22,044 nucleotides of DNA, from positions 1 through 22,044 of the forward strand of contig JAJYHI010000069.1 in assembly GCA_021784835.1 (NCBI GenBank), read 5' to 3'. Below are positions 7,685 through 17,490 of this stretch, one piece after another; positions within the stretch are counted from its first letter, which is position 1; every line of letters starts with the position of its first letter. Source of the DNA: a bacterium (GTDB lineage Bacteria > SZUA-79 > Acidulodesulfobacterales > Acidulodesulfobacteraceae). A program made the translations under genes and the position numbers. The notes beneath the pieces are model-generated. The model saw only the letters and a program-made list of their open reading frames with translations. It was not told the origin of the DNA and did not search any database.

Positions 7685-10600
7685 AAAGAAATTTAAAATT
7701 TATTTATTAATCCTCTTACTCTTAACGGCCGTAATTTCCGCAAGCGCCGTTTTATTCATTACGTCGCCTTATTTTGCTTTAAAGGCTAAAAACTATTTAT
7801 CCGCATATATTTCCTCGGTTCTAAAAAAAAATACGACTTTAGAAAAAATAAAATTTTCCGTTTTTTCTCCTCAAATAAGCCTTTACGGTTTAAATATTAA
7901 AAATTTAGCAAAGGTTAAACGCATTAATATAACGTTCGGTCCATTTAATATTTTTCAACGAAAAATAATTATTTATAAAATTAATATAATAGACCCTAAA
8001 GTCAATATATTAATAAAAAACGGCCGGTTCGATAATTTTAAAAATATCGATTCGGTCATAAAAACTATTTTTAAGAAACACCCAGGGTCTTTTATTTCGG
8101 CGTCTTTAGAGAAATTAAAAATAACGGAAGGAAATTTAAGTTTAGACGATGCCGATAAAAATATTTTATTAAATCTAAAAAAATTTGATCTAACCGCTTA
8201 TAAAAAACCTAATCCCATACCGTTTTTATATAAAAACAGCGGCATATACTTTAGATATAATATGCCCTATATATTGGTAAAATCTAAAAAATTAAAATTG
8301 CGTAAGATTTTTAAATCGGAAGCGGTGGAAATCCATTATTTTAATAATTTCATAAAATACCGCGGGATAAGCCTGAGCAATTCCTATCTTACCGCTGTGT
8401 CGGACGGCATATTGGAATTAAACCAAAAAAATAAAATTTCGGGATTTATTAAAAAATTTAACGATGCCACTTCGTTAAATGTAAAAAGTCTGTCTTCCTT
8501 TTCTAAAAATTTTACTTTTCTGCCTGCTTTAAAAGGGCGTTTGAGCGCAAAGCTTACGGCTTCCGGCGATTTTGGCGGAAAAATCAGCGCCGGGGCGGCG
8601 TTTAATCTTAAAAACGTCGTCTTTTCAGGCGGAGATATAAACAAAGGAACCGTGGAATGCACCGGAAATTTCGGCAGGAATGAAAATAATATTATAAATT
8701 TTAAAAAGATTGATTTAACATTATTTAACGGCAGTTTAAAATCATCCGGCATTATTAATATTAAAGAAAAAGAGGGTAAATTTAAATCGGTTTTAAAAAA
8801 TATCGATGTCGGCAAACTTATAGATTTTTACGATGCCGAGAAAACCCCTCAGTTTAAAGGTATTGCAAGCGGAAATGTCGTTACTTTCCTGCGCTTAGGC
8901 AGAAATTTTTATGTCGGGAATATAGAAAAAATAGAGCTGGAGAAACCCGTCCAGCAGATTAAATCCGGAACCGGCAGAACCGGCAGAACTATATATAATA
9001 TTAATTATAGAAATAATATTCTGGTAAAAGGAGCGGTATTAGTAAACGATAAATATGTTTTATTAAAAAATATCCGTGTTTCTTCAAAGATAATAAAAGG
9101 CTCGGCCGAAGGAGAAATAAATTATGACAAGAACTATTTAAGCATCGGTTTCGGGTCGGCATACAGCGAACTGCCTTCCGTAAGCTTAATAGAAAAATAC
9201 AAAAACAGGTATTTCGAGCCTTCGGGTACAGGCGTTATAGCCGGCAATATAAGCGGAAATTTTCATAATATACGTTTTAGTTTCAGGAACAGATTTAGGA
9301 CGCTTTATATAAATAAATATCTAAGTTCGTATAAAGGAAATGCCGACGTCGATATTACCGGAAGCGGAAAAGTCTTATTTAAAAACGTCCGATTAAAGGA
9401 AAAAAACGTAAAATTTAATAAAAACGGAACGTTTGATTTCAGCGGAGAAATATTCGAGAATAAAAATTCAAAAAAAGAATATATAAGCGGGAATTTTAAT
9501 GCGTCGAATATTCATTTAATTTCCGAAAAGCCTTCTATTCCGCTTTATGCGGCTTTCAATTCCGGCGGAACGATTTCCGGAGAACTTGAAAACCCTGTTT
9601 TTGAAATAGCGGCGAATTCTAAAAAAGTCGAAATATACAACCAGTATCTTTCAAACGTTAATTTGCTGTTTTCATTAACTAAAAGCAGCTTGAACGTAAA
9701 AAAACTCTACGGTTCTTACGGCGGCGCAATTTTTAACGGTTACGGAAGTTTGAATTTCGGACGCATTAATAATAACTACGACCTCAGGATAATCTCAAAC
9801 CGGATTAATCTTGCCGATTTAAATTTTAAGCCGCTGAAAAAATATCGTATAAAAGGGAATGTCAGCGTCAATCTGCATATAGGCGGCTCGTTTAATCTGC
9901 CGGATATTTCCGGTAACGCGGCGATAGACGGTATTTACGTAAGCGACTATTCATTGGGAAACGCGGACATCCGCGTTTCTTCTTATAACGGCGGAATGGC
10001 TTTAAATTTTTCCGCTTTAAAGAGTTCGCTAAAAACAAAAGCGGTTATATCGCTTAAGAAAGGATATCCTTATCATTTCATAACGAATATTAATTTATTA
10101 AACATTAATTACCGCAAAACCCGGTTCATATTATCCGGCGGCATTTACGGAAGCGGAAAAATTTCCGATATTAAAAACTCTTATTTATTTTCAAAATTAG
10201 ATTACGTTTATTTAAAACACGGACCTTTTTTCTTAAAAAACGCTAAAAATATAAAAATATCTTACATGGGCGGAACGCTGGAATTAAGCGGATTTAAGTT
10301 GACGGGGGGAAATAACTACTTTCAGGTCAGGGGCATTATAACTCCTAAACAATATCATATTATATTAAACGACAGAACCGATTTGTGGATCCTTGGAATT
10401 TTATCGGATAAAATAATAAATTCATCGGGATTCATAACGGCTTCCGCTGATATTTTCGGACCCGCCGCATCTCCCCGGATATACGGCTTTGCCGATATAG
10501 AAAGAGGGCTTATAGAGACTTCGGCATATCCGTCGCTTACCGCCTCAAGAATTTTTGCCGGATTGATATTCGACAACAACATGATTCTTCTTAAAAAAGC

Positions 10601-11663
10601 GCGGTTTAGAATGTTAAACGGTATTTTTTCCGCCCGCGGAGTAATAAGGCTGCAAAACTTTAAACCTTCATACTATAATATTGCGGCAGGTTTTAATTCG
10701 GTTATTTATAGGAAATCAAACTATTTTTACGCAAAAATAAACGGAAATATGGGATATTCCGGCAGTAACGAAAATCCCGTCTTATACGGCGACGTAGATA
10801 TAAAAAAAGCTCTGTACGATAAAAGAATAAATCTTTCGTCGTTTCTTCTCAGCTATAAAAATTACAATATCGTTAAATCGCCCTCCGCAATAGGGACTTT
10901 TAATCCTAAGTTAAATATCAGAATAACGTCGGATAAAGGCATCTCTATTAAAAATAATATCGTAGATACCGATTTCAGCGCAAAACTTCATCTCATAGGA
11001 ACGCTTTACGACCCGATTATAATGGGAACGGCAAATGCCGAAAAGGGGGAAATATTTTTCAGGGGAACAAAGTTTAAACTGTCCTACGCAAATTTAGATT
11101 TTAATAACCAGTATAGAATTAACCCTTCTTTCGACATAGCGGCGGCGACCCATATAAATCAATATATAATAAGAATGAATGCGAACGGTTCGCTGTTAAA
11201 TTTCAACGTTAATCTTTCTTCTACCCCGCCGCTTTCGGAACTCGATATAGTGTCGATGCTGGCGTTAGGCGCGCCTACAACTTCAGTTTATGCCGGTTCG
11301 GCAGGCGGAATTGCGGCATCGGAAGCGGCGTCCGCTATAGGAGGAGGCGTCGAACGAAGCGTTACCGGAGCAATTTCAAGCTATTTCGGATTCAGGAACC
11401 TGTCGGTATCGCCTTCGTATTCGGTCGTGACCCACAGCGCCGCTCCGCAGGTAACGGTTACTAAATCTTTAACAAAAAAACTTTCCGTTTCTTACAGCGA
11501 TATAGTATCTTCTCAATCTTCACAGTCGGTAACCCTGACATACAGCTTGAGCCGCCATATTTCCGTAATAGGCGTCTGGGAGAACAACGAACTTGCTCCG
11601 AATAATTCTAACATATACAGCGAAGTCGGCGGAAATATTGTTTTTCATTTCAGATTTTATTAA
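7671..11663 (+). CDS. tamB: TamB-like inner-membrane-anchored envelope assembly protein
   Basis: A 1330-residue TamB/AsmA-like protein of the kind thought to bridge the periplasm and carry lipid or help outer-membrane protein assembly. Residues about 10-31 form one hydrophobic anchor after a short basic start. Most of the protein is repetitive beta-strand sequence with many Gly-Asn-Ile patterns, as in the hydrophobic-groove proteins of this superfamily. The C-terminal part (about 960-1330) matches the TamB C-terminal domain (DUF490): GTFNPKLNIRI from 1075, then GTLYDPIIMGTANAEKGEI, LSSTPPLSELDIVSMLALG near 1200 and a Gly/Ala-rich stretch. Length is close to that of E. coli TamB. The start ATG lies 14 bases inside the response-regulator gene, with no good Shine-Dalgarno. 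The Omp85 gene follows 24 bases later, the classic TamB/TamA pairing. The coding sequence is very AT-rich and Lys/Asn-rich. Confidence 0.9.
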   Translation: MKKYEKKFKIYLLILLLLTAVISASAVLFITSPYFALKAKNYLSAYISSVLKKNTTLEKIKFSVFSPQISLYGLNIKNLAKVKRINITFGPFNIFQRKIIIYKINIIDPKVNILIKNGRFDNFKNIDSVIKTIFKKHPGSFISASLEKLKITEGNLSLDDADKNILLNLKKFDLTAYKKPNPIPFLYKNSGIYFRYNMPYILVKSKKLKLRKIFKSEAVEIHYFNNFIKYRGISLSNSYLTAVSDGILELNQKNKISGFIKKFNDATSLNVKSLSSFSKNFTFLPALKGRLSAKLTASGDFGGKISAGAAFNLKNVVFSGGDINKGTVECTGNFGRNENNIINFKKIDLTLFNGSLKSSGIINIKEKEGKFKSVLKNIDVGKLIDFYDAEKTPQFKGIASGNVVTFLRLGRNFYVGNIEKIELEKPVQQIKSGTGRTGRTIYNINYRNNILVKGAVLVNDKYVLLKNIRVSSKIIKGSAEGEINYDKNYLSIGFGSAYSELPSVSLIEKYKNRYFEPSGTGVIAGNISGNFHNIRFSFRNRFRTLYINKYLSSYKGNADVDITGSGKVLFKNVRLKEKNVKFNKNGTFDFSGEIFENKNSKKEYISGNFNASNIHLISEKPSIPLYAAFNSGGTISGELENPVFEIAANSKKVEIYNQYLSNVNLLFSLTKSSLNVKKLYGSYGGAIFNGYGSLNFGRINNNYDLRIISNRINLADLNFKPLKKYRIKGNVSVNLHIGGSFNLPDISGNAAIDGIYVSDYSLGNADIRVSSYNGGMALNFSALKSSLKTKAVISLKKGYPYHFITNINLLNINYRKTRFILSGGIYGSGKISDIKNSYLFSKLDYVYLKHGPFFLKNAKNIKISYMGGTLELSGFKLTGGNNYFQVRGIITPKQYHIILNDRTDLWILGILSDKIINSSGFITASADIFGPAASPRIYGFADIERGLIETSAYPSLTASRIFAGLIFDNNMILLKKARFRMLNGIFSARGVIRLQNFKPSYYNIAAGFNSVIYRKSNYFYAKINGNMGYSGSNENPVLYGDVDIKKALYDKRINLSSFLLSYKNYNIVKSPSAIGTFNPKLNIRITSDKGISIKNNIVDTDFSAKLHLIGTLYDPIIMGTANAEKGEIFFRGTKFKLSYANLDFNNQYRINPSFDIAAATHINQYIIRMNANGSLLNFNVNLSSTPPLSELDIVSMLALGAPTTSVYAGSAGGIAASEAASAIGGGVERSVTGAISSYFGFRNLSVSPSYSVVTHSAAPQVTVTKSLTKKLSVSYSDIVSSQSSQSVTLTYSLSRHISVIGVWENNELAPNNSNIYSEVGGNIVFHFRFY
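8969..8989 (+). repeat. Short tandem repeat inside the TamB-like gene
   Basis: A 9-base unit, AACCGGCAG, is present twice in perfect tandem (8969-8977 and 8978-8986) and followed by AAC, so it encodes TGR-TGR-T in frame. It is a small local duplication in the repetitive middle of the protein. It does not disturb the frame. Confidence 0.6.
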
Positions 11664-11687
11664 AATGCGTTAAAATTAAAATATTTT

Positions 11688-14507
11688 ATGAAGACGAATT
11701 TAAATATAAATATAAGAAAAACGGCAGTATCTTTATTACTTTCGGCATTAACGCTTTGCCTTTTTAATGCGGTTTGCACAAAAACTTCCTGTGCAAAAAA
11801 CCCTTCGAGCATTTACAATATTCCGGCGGAAGAATACGTTATACGGTCGATAAAATATGAAATGCCGCCAGGCATTCCGATGAAAGATATAAAAAATTTT
11901 ATTTTTATAAAAAACGGGAAAAGATTCTCTATGTATTCCCTTGAAAAGACCATTAAAATGCTCTATGCTTCGGGTTATTTTTCTAATATTTCGGTATTTT
12001 CCGAAATAAATAAGAAACAAAAATCGATTTATTTAAAATTTATTTTTTTCCCTAAGATTTATATAGGAACCGTAAATATCCAAGGGCTGAAAGGAACAGT
12101 GATACCGACTAAAACAATACTAGATTCCATCCCCATAAAAAAGGGCGGCCGTTTTTTTAAATATTATAAAACTTTAAGCGAACAAAAAATCAAAGAAATT
12201 ATGTTGAAAGGGGGATATCCCGATGCAAAAATTGAAATAAAACGCCGGGTATTAAGGAGTTCAAAAAAATATGCGGTGAATATCGATATTATTCCTGGCA
12301 GGCCGGTATTAGTTTCTAAGATATTCGTCGAATTTAAATTATATTATCCTAAAAAAACCGTAAATGCGCTTATCGGAAAGTTAATTTCCAAACCCTTAAA
12401 CCTGTACGAACTTCAAAAATTCAGGAAAAAAATCTGGAATTTATATAAAAGCAAAGGATATTTAAACGCCATTATAGAAAAACCGAAAATAGCTTATATA
12501 TCTAAATATAATGCGGTTATAACTTTCGATATTCACCCTGGCTATAAAATAATATTCCATTTTAAGGGAGCGGAGCCTCTGAAACAAAGTTTTATCGAAG
12601 ATTCTGTGCTTGAAATAAAAAACGTGCTGATTTTCGATGAAGGAACGTTTAAAGCGTTTCAAAGAGTTTTAAAAGATTTTTTTAAAAAAGAAGGCTATTT
12701 TTTTGCGGAAATTTCTTTTAAGGAAGAAAAAAACGAAGCCGCTAAAACTATTAACGTGTATTATACAGTTAAAAAAGGGCACAAGGTTGAAATAAAGAGC
12801 ATAATTATAAGAGGAAGCAAACCTGTCGGCAAAAAAACCATAATTTCGCTTATGAAGACCCGCGTAACGTCTCTCTTTAACAGGGAATATTTCTGCGAAA
12901 AAAGGCTTAAAAGCGATATAACTAATATCGAAAATTATTATAATAACGAAGGCTGGCTTTCAGCCCGCGTTTCTTACGGGCTAAAATTTGCCGCCGATAA
13001 AAAAAGCGTCGTTATCTCCATGAATATAAACAAAGGGATACCGACCGTCGTAAAAAATGTTTATATCGAAGGCCTCCCGGGCTTTTTAAAGGCGGATAAA
13101 AAACTGACGGATTATTTTTTTAAAATGCAGAAACTGCCTTTTTATATAATTAAGGCGGAGAACGGAAAGAACCTGCTTTCTACAAAATTAGCGGATTCCG
13201 GTTTCGTTTTTTCTAAGGTAAAGCTGGATATAAAATATTCTAAGGATAAGAAATATGCGGTACTCCATTATTACATAGAGAGCGGCCCCAGGGTCCGCAT
13301 AAAGAATATTCTAATCATAGGAAATACCGTCACTAAAACATATTATATAAAGAGCCTTCTGCTTTTTAAAAAAGGGCAGTTTTACAGCCAGAAAAAAATA
13401 ATAGATACACAGAACAGACTTTATAGGGCGGGAATATTCAATTCCGTGAGCATTAAAGTCGATAATCCCGGCAATATAAAGCCCGATAAAAATATAACGG
13501 TCAACGTGAAAGACGCAAAACCTTTAGATTTAAGCTTCGGTGCAGGCTACGGCACATATACCAGATATAAGGGTTTTATGCAGCTCGAGAACAACAATCT
13601 TTTCGGCACTGGCAAGTCTTTATCCGCACGCTTTTCTAAAAGTGCAATATATACCAACCTTCTTTTAAACTATTACGACCATGCCATATATAATTACAGG
13701 GGGCTGGCTTTTAACGCTCAGGGTCTCGATACGGATATAATTACCCTTAATTATACTATGCATAAAGAAGGGGGCTCGGTTTCTCTTATAAGGCGGTTTA
13801 ACGACCGGTTAAAGGGGCTATTTTCTTACGGAATGTTTTACGACTATCTTTCGGGGTTAAATCCTGGGGCGCAAATAACGCCCAGAGACATAGGTTTTAC
13901 GAGGATAAGTTCTACTTCGGCTTCCGTTATATATAATTCTAAAAATAGCATATTTAACCCGACCTCCGGAAATTTTACGACGTTAAGATTTACATATTCG
14001 GATTTTTTAATCGATTCGCAGGTTAATTTTTTTAAGATTTTTTTTCATACCGAAGAATACATACCTTTTATTTACGGTACTACTTTTTTGTACTCCTTGC
14101 GCTTCGGCTACATAAAGCCTCTTTCGCCGACGGCCCAGGTGCCTATAAACGAAAGATTTTTTTTGGGCGGCAGAACCACGGTAAGAGGTTTTCCCCAGGA
14201 TTCTATCGGCCTCGTGAATCTCAATCCATACAATTATCCGCTCGGCGGAGACGTTATGGAAAATTATAATTTACAGCTTAATATCCCTGTTTATAATAAT
14301 ATTAATTTTTTTGTATTTCAGGACGGAGGCAACGTATTTTTGGATACTGAGGATATCAGGCCGCTTGCGTTGTATAAATCTGCCGGAGCGGGTATAATGT
14401 ATTTGTCTCCGATAGGGCCTATTAGCTTTTCCTACGGTTTCATACTTACGAGAGAGCCTTACTGGCCGTCAGGCGGTGTTAATTTTACCGTAGGGACGTC
14501 GTTTTAA
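11688..14507 (+). CDS. Omp85 (BamA/TamA) family outer-membrane protein with about seven POTRA domains
   Basis: A 939-residue outer-membrane beta-barrel assembly protein. A signal peptide occupies about residues 1-36, probably cut near SCA-KN. Residues about 46-605 split into seven repeats of roughly 75-85 residues, each with a Gly-Tyr/Phe turn (for example SGYFSN, KGGYPDA, SKGYLNA, KEGYFFA, NEGWLSA, DSGFVFS, RAGIFNS) and an end such as IPG, HPG or KKG. These fit POTRA domains. The barrel starts near 612 (LSFGAGYGTYTRYKGF). It has NPTSGNFTTLRF, the hallmark loop motif GGRTTVRGF with VRGF at 832-835, GPISFSYG, and ends in Phe. BamA typically has five POTRA domains and TamA three, so the number is high. 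The neighbouring TamB-like gene suggests a TamA-like partner role, but it could be the cell's BamA. It starts 24 bases after the TamB-like gene with no clear Shine-Dalgarno. Confidence 0.9.
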   Translation: MKTNLNINIRKTAVSLLLSALTLCLFNAVCTKTSCAKNPSSIYNIPAEEYVIRSIKYEMPPGIPMKDIKNFIFIKNGKRFSMYSLEKTIKMLYASGYFSNISVFSEINKKQKSIYLKFIFFPKIYIGTVNIQGLKGTVIPTKTILDSIPIKKGGRFFKYYKTLSEQKIKEIMLKGGYPDAKIEIKRRVLRSSKKYAVNIDIIPGRPVLVSKIFVEFKLYYPKKTVNALIGKLISKPLNLYELQKFRKKIWNLYKSKGYLNAIIEKPKIAYISKYNAVITFDIHPGYKIIFHFKGAEPLKQSFIEDSVLEIKNVLIFDEGTFKAFQRVLKDFFKKEGYFFAEISFKEEKNEAAKTINVYYTVKKGHKVEIKSIIIRGSKPVGKKTIISLMKTRVTSLFNREYFCEKRLKSDITNIENYYNNEGWLSARVSYGLKFAADKKSVVISMNINKGIPTVVKNVYIEGLPGFLKADKKLTDYFFKMQKLPFYIIKAENGKNLLSTKLADSGFVFSKVKLDIKYSKDKKYAVLHYYIESGPRVRIKNILIIGNTVTKTYYIKSLLLFKKGQFYSQKKIIDTQNRLYRAGIFNSVSIKVDNPGNIKPDKNITVNVKDAKPLDLSFGAGYGTYTRYKGFMQLENNNLFGTGKSLSARFSKSAIYTNLLLNYYDHAIYNYRGLAFNAQGLDTDIITLNYTMHKEGGSVSLIRRFNDRLKGLFSYGMFYDYLSGLNPGAQITPRDIGFTRISSTSASVIYNSKNSIFNPTSGNFTTLRFTYSDFLIDSQVNFFKIFFHTEEYIPFIYGTTFLYSLRFGYIKPLSPTAQVPINERFFLGGRTTVRGFPQDSIGLVNLNPYNYPLGGDVMENYNLQLNIPVYNNINFFVFQDGGNVFLDTEDIRPLALYKSAGAGIMYLSPIGPISFSYGFILTREPYWPSGGVNFTVGTSF

Positions 14508-14548
14508 GCATAGGACTAAAGATAAAACGGGCCAAGAATAAAAAATAA

Positions 14549-15871
14549 ATGAGCGGCGAAATAAATCGGTCGGGTATCGATATTAAAAACAGGTTGAGAA
14601 AAGGGTTTTCTACCGGAACCACGAGTGCCGCCGTTATAAAGGCGTCGATACGGTATTATTTCGATACGGAAAAATTTTTCGATATAAAAATTAAAATGCC
14701 TGGCGGCGAAGAAGCGAATTTAAATATCGCCGAATTGGAAAAATACCGCATTAACGAAAACGGAACGGCTGTTTCAAAAGCCTCTGCCGTTAAAGATTCG
14801 GGAAGCGACGAATACGACGTAACCGGCGGCATAAAAATATGCGCAGATTTTACCTCAATAAATAAAAACAATAAAAACGAAATCGCAGGGTTGAAAAAAT
14901 ATTATGAAAAATTTTCCGTTTATAATATAATAAAATGTCCGCTAAAAGGCGGAGCCGCCGTCTTGATACTCGCGGCGTCAAAAGGCGTAGGCAGGGCGAC
15001 AAGGCCCGGTTTGCCGGTGAGAGCAGGCTCTCCAGCCGTTAATCCGGTACCCTTTGCGATGATAGAGCTGGCCGCGAAAGAAGAGTTATGTTTTTGGATA
15101 AACAAGACAAACAAGGATGCATCGGGTTCGGATTTATTAAATAATAAAATATTTATTTCGGTATTGTATATACCCGAAGGGGAGGAAACGGCAAAGAAGA
15201 CCCTGAACGGGAGGCTGGGCATAGAAGGCGGAATCAGCATATTAGGCACTACCGGTTATGTTATGCCGGTATCGGCTAAAGCATGGCTCGAAACGATAAA
15301 AGCGTCTTTAAATTTTTTATCGGAAAATAAGATAGATACCTGCGTTTATACTCCGGGAAGATACAGCGAAAAAATAGCATTAAAAATAATTAAAGACCTG
15401 CCGCAGGAAAGTTTTATAGAAATAGGCGATTTTATAACGTATTCTATAAGAAAAGCAGTAAAAAAAGGCATAAAAAATATTATTTTAGCGGGCCAGTTCG
15501 GAAAGATTATAAAAATAGCGCAGGGTGCAAGGAACACGAACGCTAAATACAGCAGGCTAAATTTAAACTTTCTTGGAGAAACGGTTAAAAAAACGGTTAA
15601 AAGCATATGCGGAAGCGAAAGCGGAAACCGGCCGGACGAACGCATATATAACCTTATCGTTAAAGCAAATACGTCAAGAGAGGCTTTCGGTCATATAACG
15701 TCCGACGAGTTTAAAATTTATTCCGATATTATTTTTGAAAATATATTAAAAATTGCGGCAGAAAATTTAGCTAAAACTGCTGGAGAAGGCGTAAATATAG
15801 AGATTATTCTTATATCTTACGAGGGAAGCGTCGTAAAAAGAACGGCGCTTAAAGCGGTTAAACCGGATTAA
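14549..15871 (+). CDS. cbiD: Cobalt-precorrin-5B C1-methyltransferase CbiD
   Basis: Methylates C1 of the corrin ring precursor in the anaerobic cobalamin pathway, acting in the cytoplasm after CbiG. The N-terminal family signature is GFSTGTTSAA from residue 19. Other CbiD-like features are the GVGRATRPGLPVRAGSPAVNPVP block, GGISILGTTGYVMPVSAKAW and ILAGQFGKIIKIAQG (the family's GK...K.A.G block). At 440 residues it is longer than the usual 360-380. The extra length seems to lie in Lys/Asn/Asp-rich inserts such as that around 105-115 and 195-205. It follows the Omp85 gene by 41 bases with no terminator and no cobalamin riboswitch, and heads the run of corrinoid genes. The ATG at 14549 lacks a clear Shine-Dalgarno. 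Confidence 0.93.
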   Translation: MSGEINRSGIDIKNRLRKGFSTGTTSAAVIKASIRYYFDTEKFFDIKIKMPGGEEANLNIAELEKYRINENGTAVSKASAVKDSGSDEYDVTGGIKICADFTSINKNNKNEIAGLKKYYEKFSVYNIIKCPLKGGAAVLILAASKGVGRATRPGLPVRAGSPAVNPVPFAMIELAAKEELCFWINKTNKDASGSDLLNNKIFISVLYIPEGEETAKKTLNGRLGIEGGISILGTTGYVMPVSAKAWLETIKASLNFLSENKIDTCVYTPGRYSEKIALKIIKDLPQESFIEIGDFITYSIRKAVKKGIKNIILAGQFGKIIKIAQGARNTNAKYSRLNLNFLGETVKKTVKSICGSESGNRPDERIYNLIVKANTSREAFGHITSDEFKIYSDIIFENILKIAAENLAKTAGEGVNIEIILISYEGSVVKRTALKAVKPD

Positions 15872-15915
15872 GGCGCGGCATTAATATATAATAAAGGAGG
15901 ATAAAAACTTTATAA

Positions 15916-17490
15916 ATGGCAAAAAAAGTTCATATACTGGGCGTATCTCCATGTTTTTTAGAAGCGGCAAAAAAACAAATCCTGGACTTATTTACCGATA
16001 AAAAAAACCGGCTTGACGCCGTCTTTGCTAAAAAAGAAGATTTAAGCCTGCTTTTATGGGTAAGAGAGCAAATTTCTTCAATAAATAAAAGCATAATATT
16101 CGAAAACAATGGAAACATAACCCGTTTAAATAATGCCGCAATATTTTACGACAGCAAAATAAAATTTATAACCGATTATATAAAAGGAAGCCTCGGTAAA
16201 AAGAACGTCTTAATTCTGGCGAACGGAGACCCTAATTTTTTCGGTATCGGCGGAACTATATTAAGTCTCTTAAAAGAAAACGAAAAAAGATTTATAGAAG
16301 TTTACCCGGCAGTCAGTTTTATGCAGGCAGGTTTTTCAAAATTAAAAATTCCTATGACCGAGGCCTTGATAATAAGCCTGCACGGGAGGGATTTCAAAAA
16401 TATCTACGAAGCTTTATATTCCGGAAAGCCTGCAATAGGCATATATACAGACGATGTGAATACCCCTAATAAAATATACACCGAACTGGAAGAAAGCGGT
16501 TTTTTAGAAAAATTCGAGTTTTATGCGCTGACTGAATTATGCACTAAAAATGAAAAAATTTATAAAAGCTTTACAAAAGAAATTTTAGAAGATATAAGCG
16601 GTAAAAAAAATATAGTCGTATTAACCGATAAAAATAAAAAAAGTGCCGCTCCGGCTTACGGCGACGACCTTAAGAGCCTTGTCTTAGGGATAGACGACGA
16701 TAAATATATTCATTCGGCGGGAGAACCGACAAAAAAAGAAATCAGGGCGGTAAGCCTATCTTTAATGGATTTGAAAGCCGATTCGGTAATTATAGACGCC
16801 GGGTGCGGCAGCGGAAGCATAAGTATAGAAGCGTCCGCGATAGCGCATAAAGGATTCGTTTATTCGATAGATAAAAATAAATTTAAGATAGACAATCTTA
16901 AAAATAATATAAAGAGATTCGAAAGGCATAATATCGAGCCTATTTTAGGCGAACTTCCCGACGCATTAAAACAGGCGGCAAAAGCGGGACAGGCCGATTC
17001 GATATTTATAGGCGGAGGAGGCGGCAAGGATTTGAGAAAAATTTTAAAAGAATCCCTCCATATTTTAAAGAATAAAGGCGCGATAGTTATAAACGTTATA
17101 ACGATAGATTCGTTAAACGCAGTTTTGACGTTTATTAAGGATTACGGTCTGAAAGAATACGGCAACATAGAAATAAAACACGAAATTATTTCCGTTAACG
17201 TGTCGAGGTTGAAATCCGTTAAGGAAGATTCGTATTTTCAGGCATTGAACCAGATATATATAATTAAAATTATAAAGTCTATTAAAGCGTCTAATCCAAA
17301 AACAAATACAAAAACTTCCCGCTCCGTCCGCGGCAGAACCCTTACTTTCAAGATAGAACGGGAACATAATGCAGATATGCCAAGCGTGAAAATAAGAAAT
17401 AAAGAGATTGAAACCGGTAAAAAAGAAAATGCGGAAAATCCGCATGACGACTTAAATATAGAAAGTCTTGGGAAAACCGAAAATGATTGA
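15916..17490 (+). CDS. cbiET: CbiE-CbiT fusion (cobalt-precorrin-7 C5- and -6B C15-methyltransferase)
   Basis: A fused enzyme that methylates C5 and C15 and removes the C12 acetate carboxyl in corrin synthesis. Residues about 1-215 are the CbiE half, shown by LANGDPNFFGIG (GDP at 104-106), a YPAVSFMQAGFSKL block and LHGRDF. Its N-terminal loop is odd: it reads ILGVSPCF (residues 7-14) where the family normally has a GxGPG motif. The CbiT half (about 255-450) has HSAGEPTKKEIRA, the SAM-binding loop DAGCGSGSISIEA (GCGSG at 296-300), IFIGGGGG and VINVITIDS. Residues 456-524 form a charged, probably disordered tail with no family match. AAGGAGG at 15894-15900 lies about 15 bases before the ATG. 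The last 8 bases overlap cbiL. CobL of aerobic producers has the same domain order, but the neighbours indicate the anaerobic route. Confidence 0.92.
   Translation: MAKKVHILGVSPCFLEAAKKQILDLFTDKKNRLDAVFAKKEDLSLLLWVREQISSINKSIIFENNGNITRLNNAAIFYDSKIKFITDYIKGSLGKKNVLILANGDPNFFGIGGTILSLLKENEKRFIEVYPAVSFMQAGFSKLKIPMTEALIISLHGRDFKNIYEALYSGKPAIGIYTDDVNTPNKIYTELEESGFLEKFEFYALTELCTKNEKIYKSFTKEILEDISGKKNIVVLTDKNKKSAAPAYGDDLKSLVLGIDDDKYIHSAGEPTKKEIRAVSLSLMDLKADSVIIDAGCGSGSISIEASAIAHKGFVYSIDKNKFKIDNLKNNIKRFERHNIEPILGELPDALKQAAKAGQADSIFIGGGGGKDLRKILKESLHILKNKGAIVINVITIDSLNAVLTFIKDYGLKEYGNIEIKHEIISVNVSRLKSVKEDSYFQALNQIYIIKIIKSIKASNPKTNTKTSRSVRGRTLTFKIEREHNADMPSVKIRNKEIETGKKENAENPHDDLNIESLGKTEND

Noticed and set aside
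14508..14548. Cobalamin riboswitch or promoter ahead of cbiD
   Set aside because: The gap is only 41 bases, far shorter than the riboswitch, and shows no paired -35 and -10.
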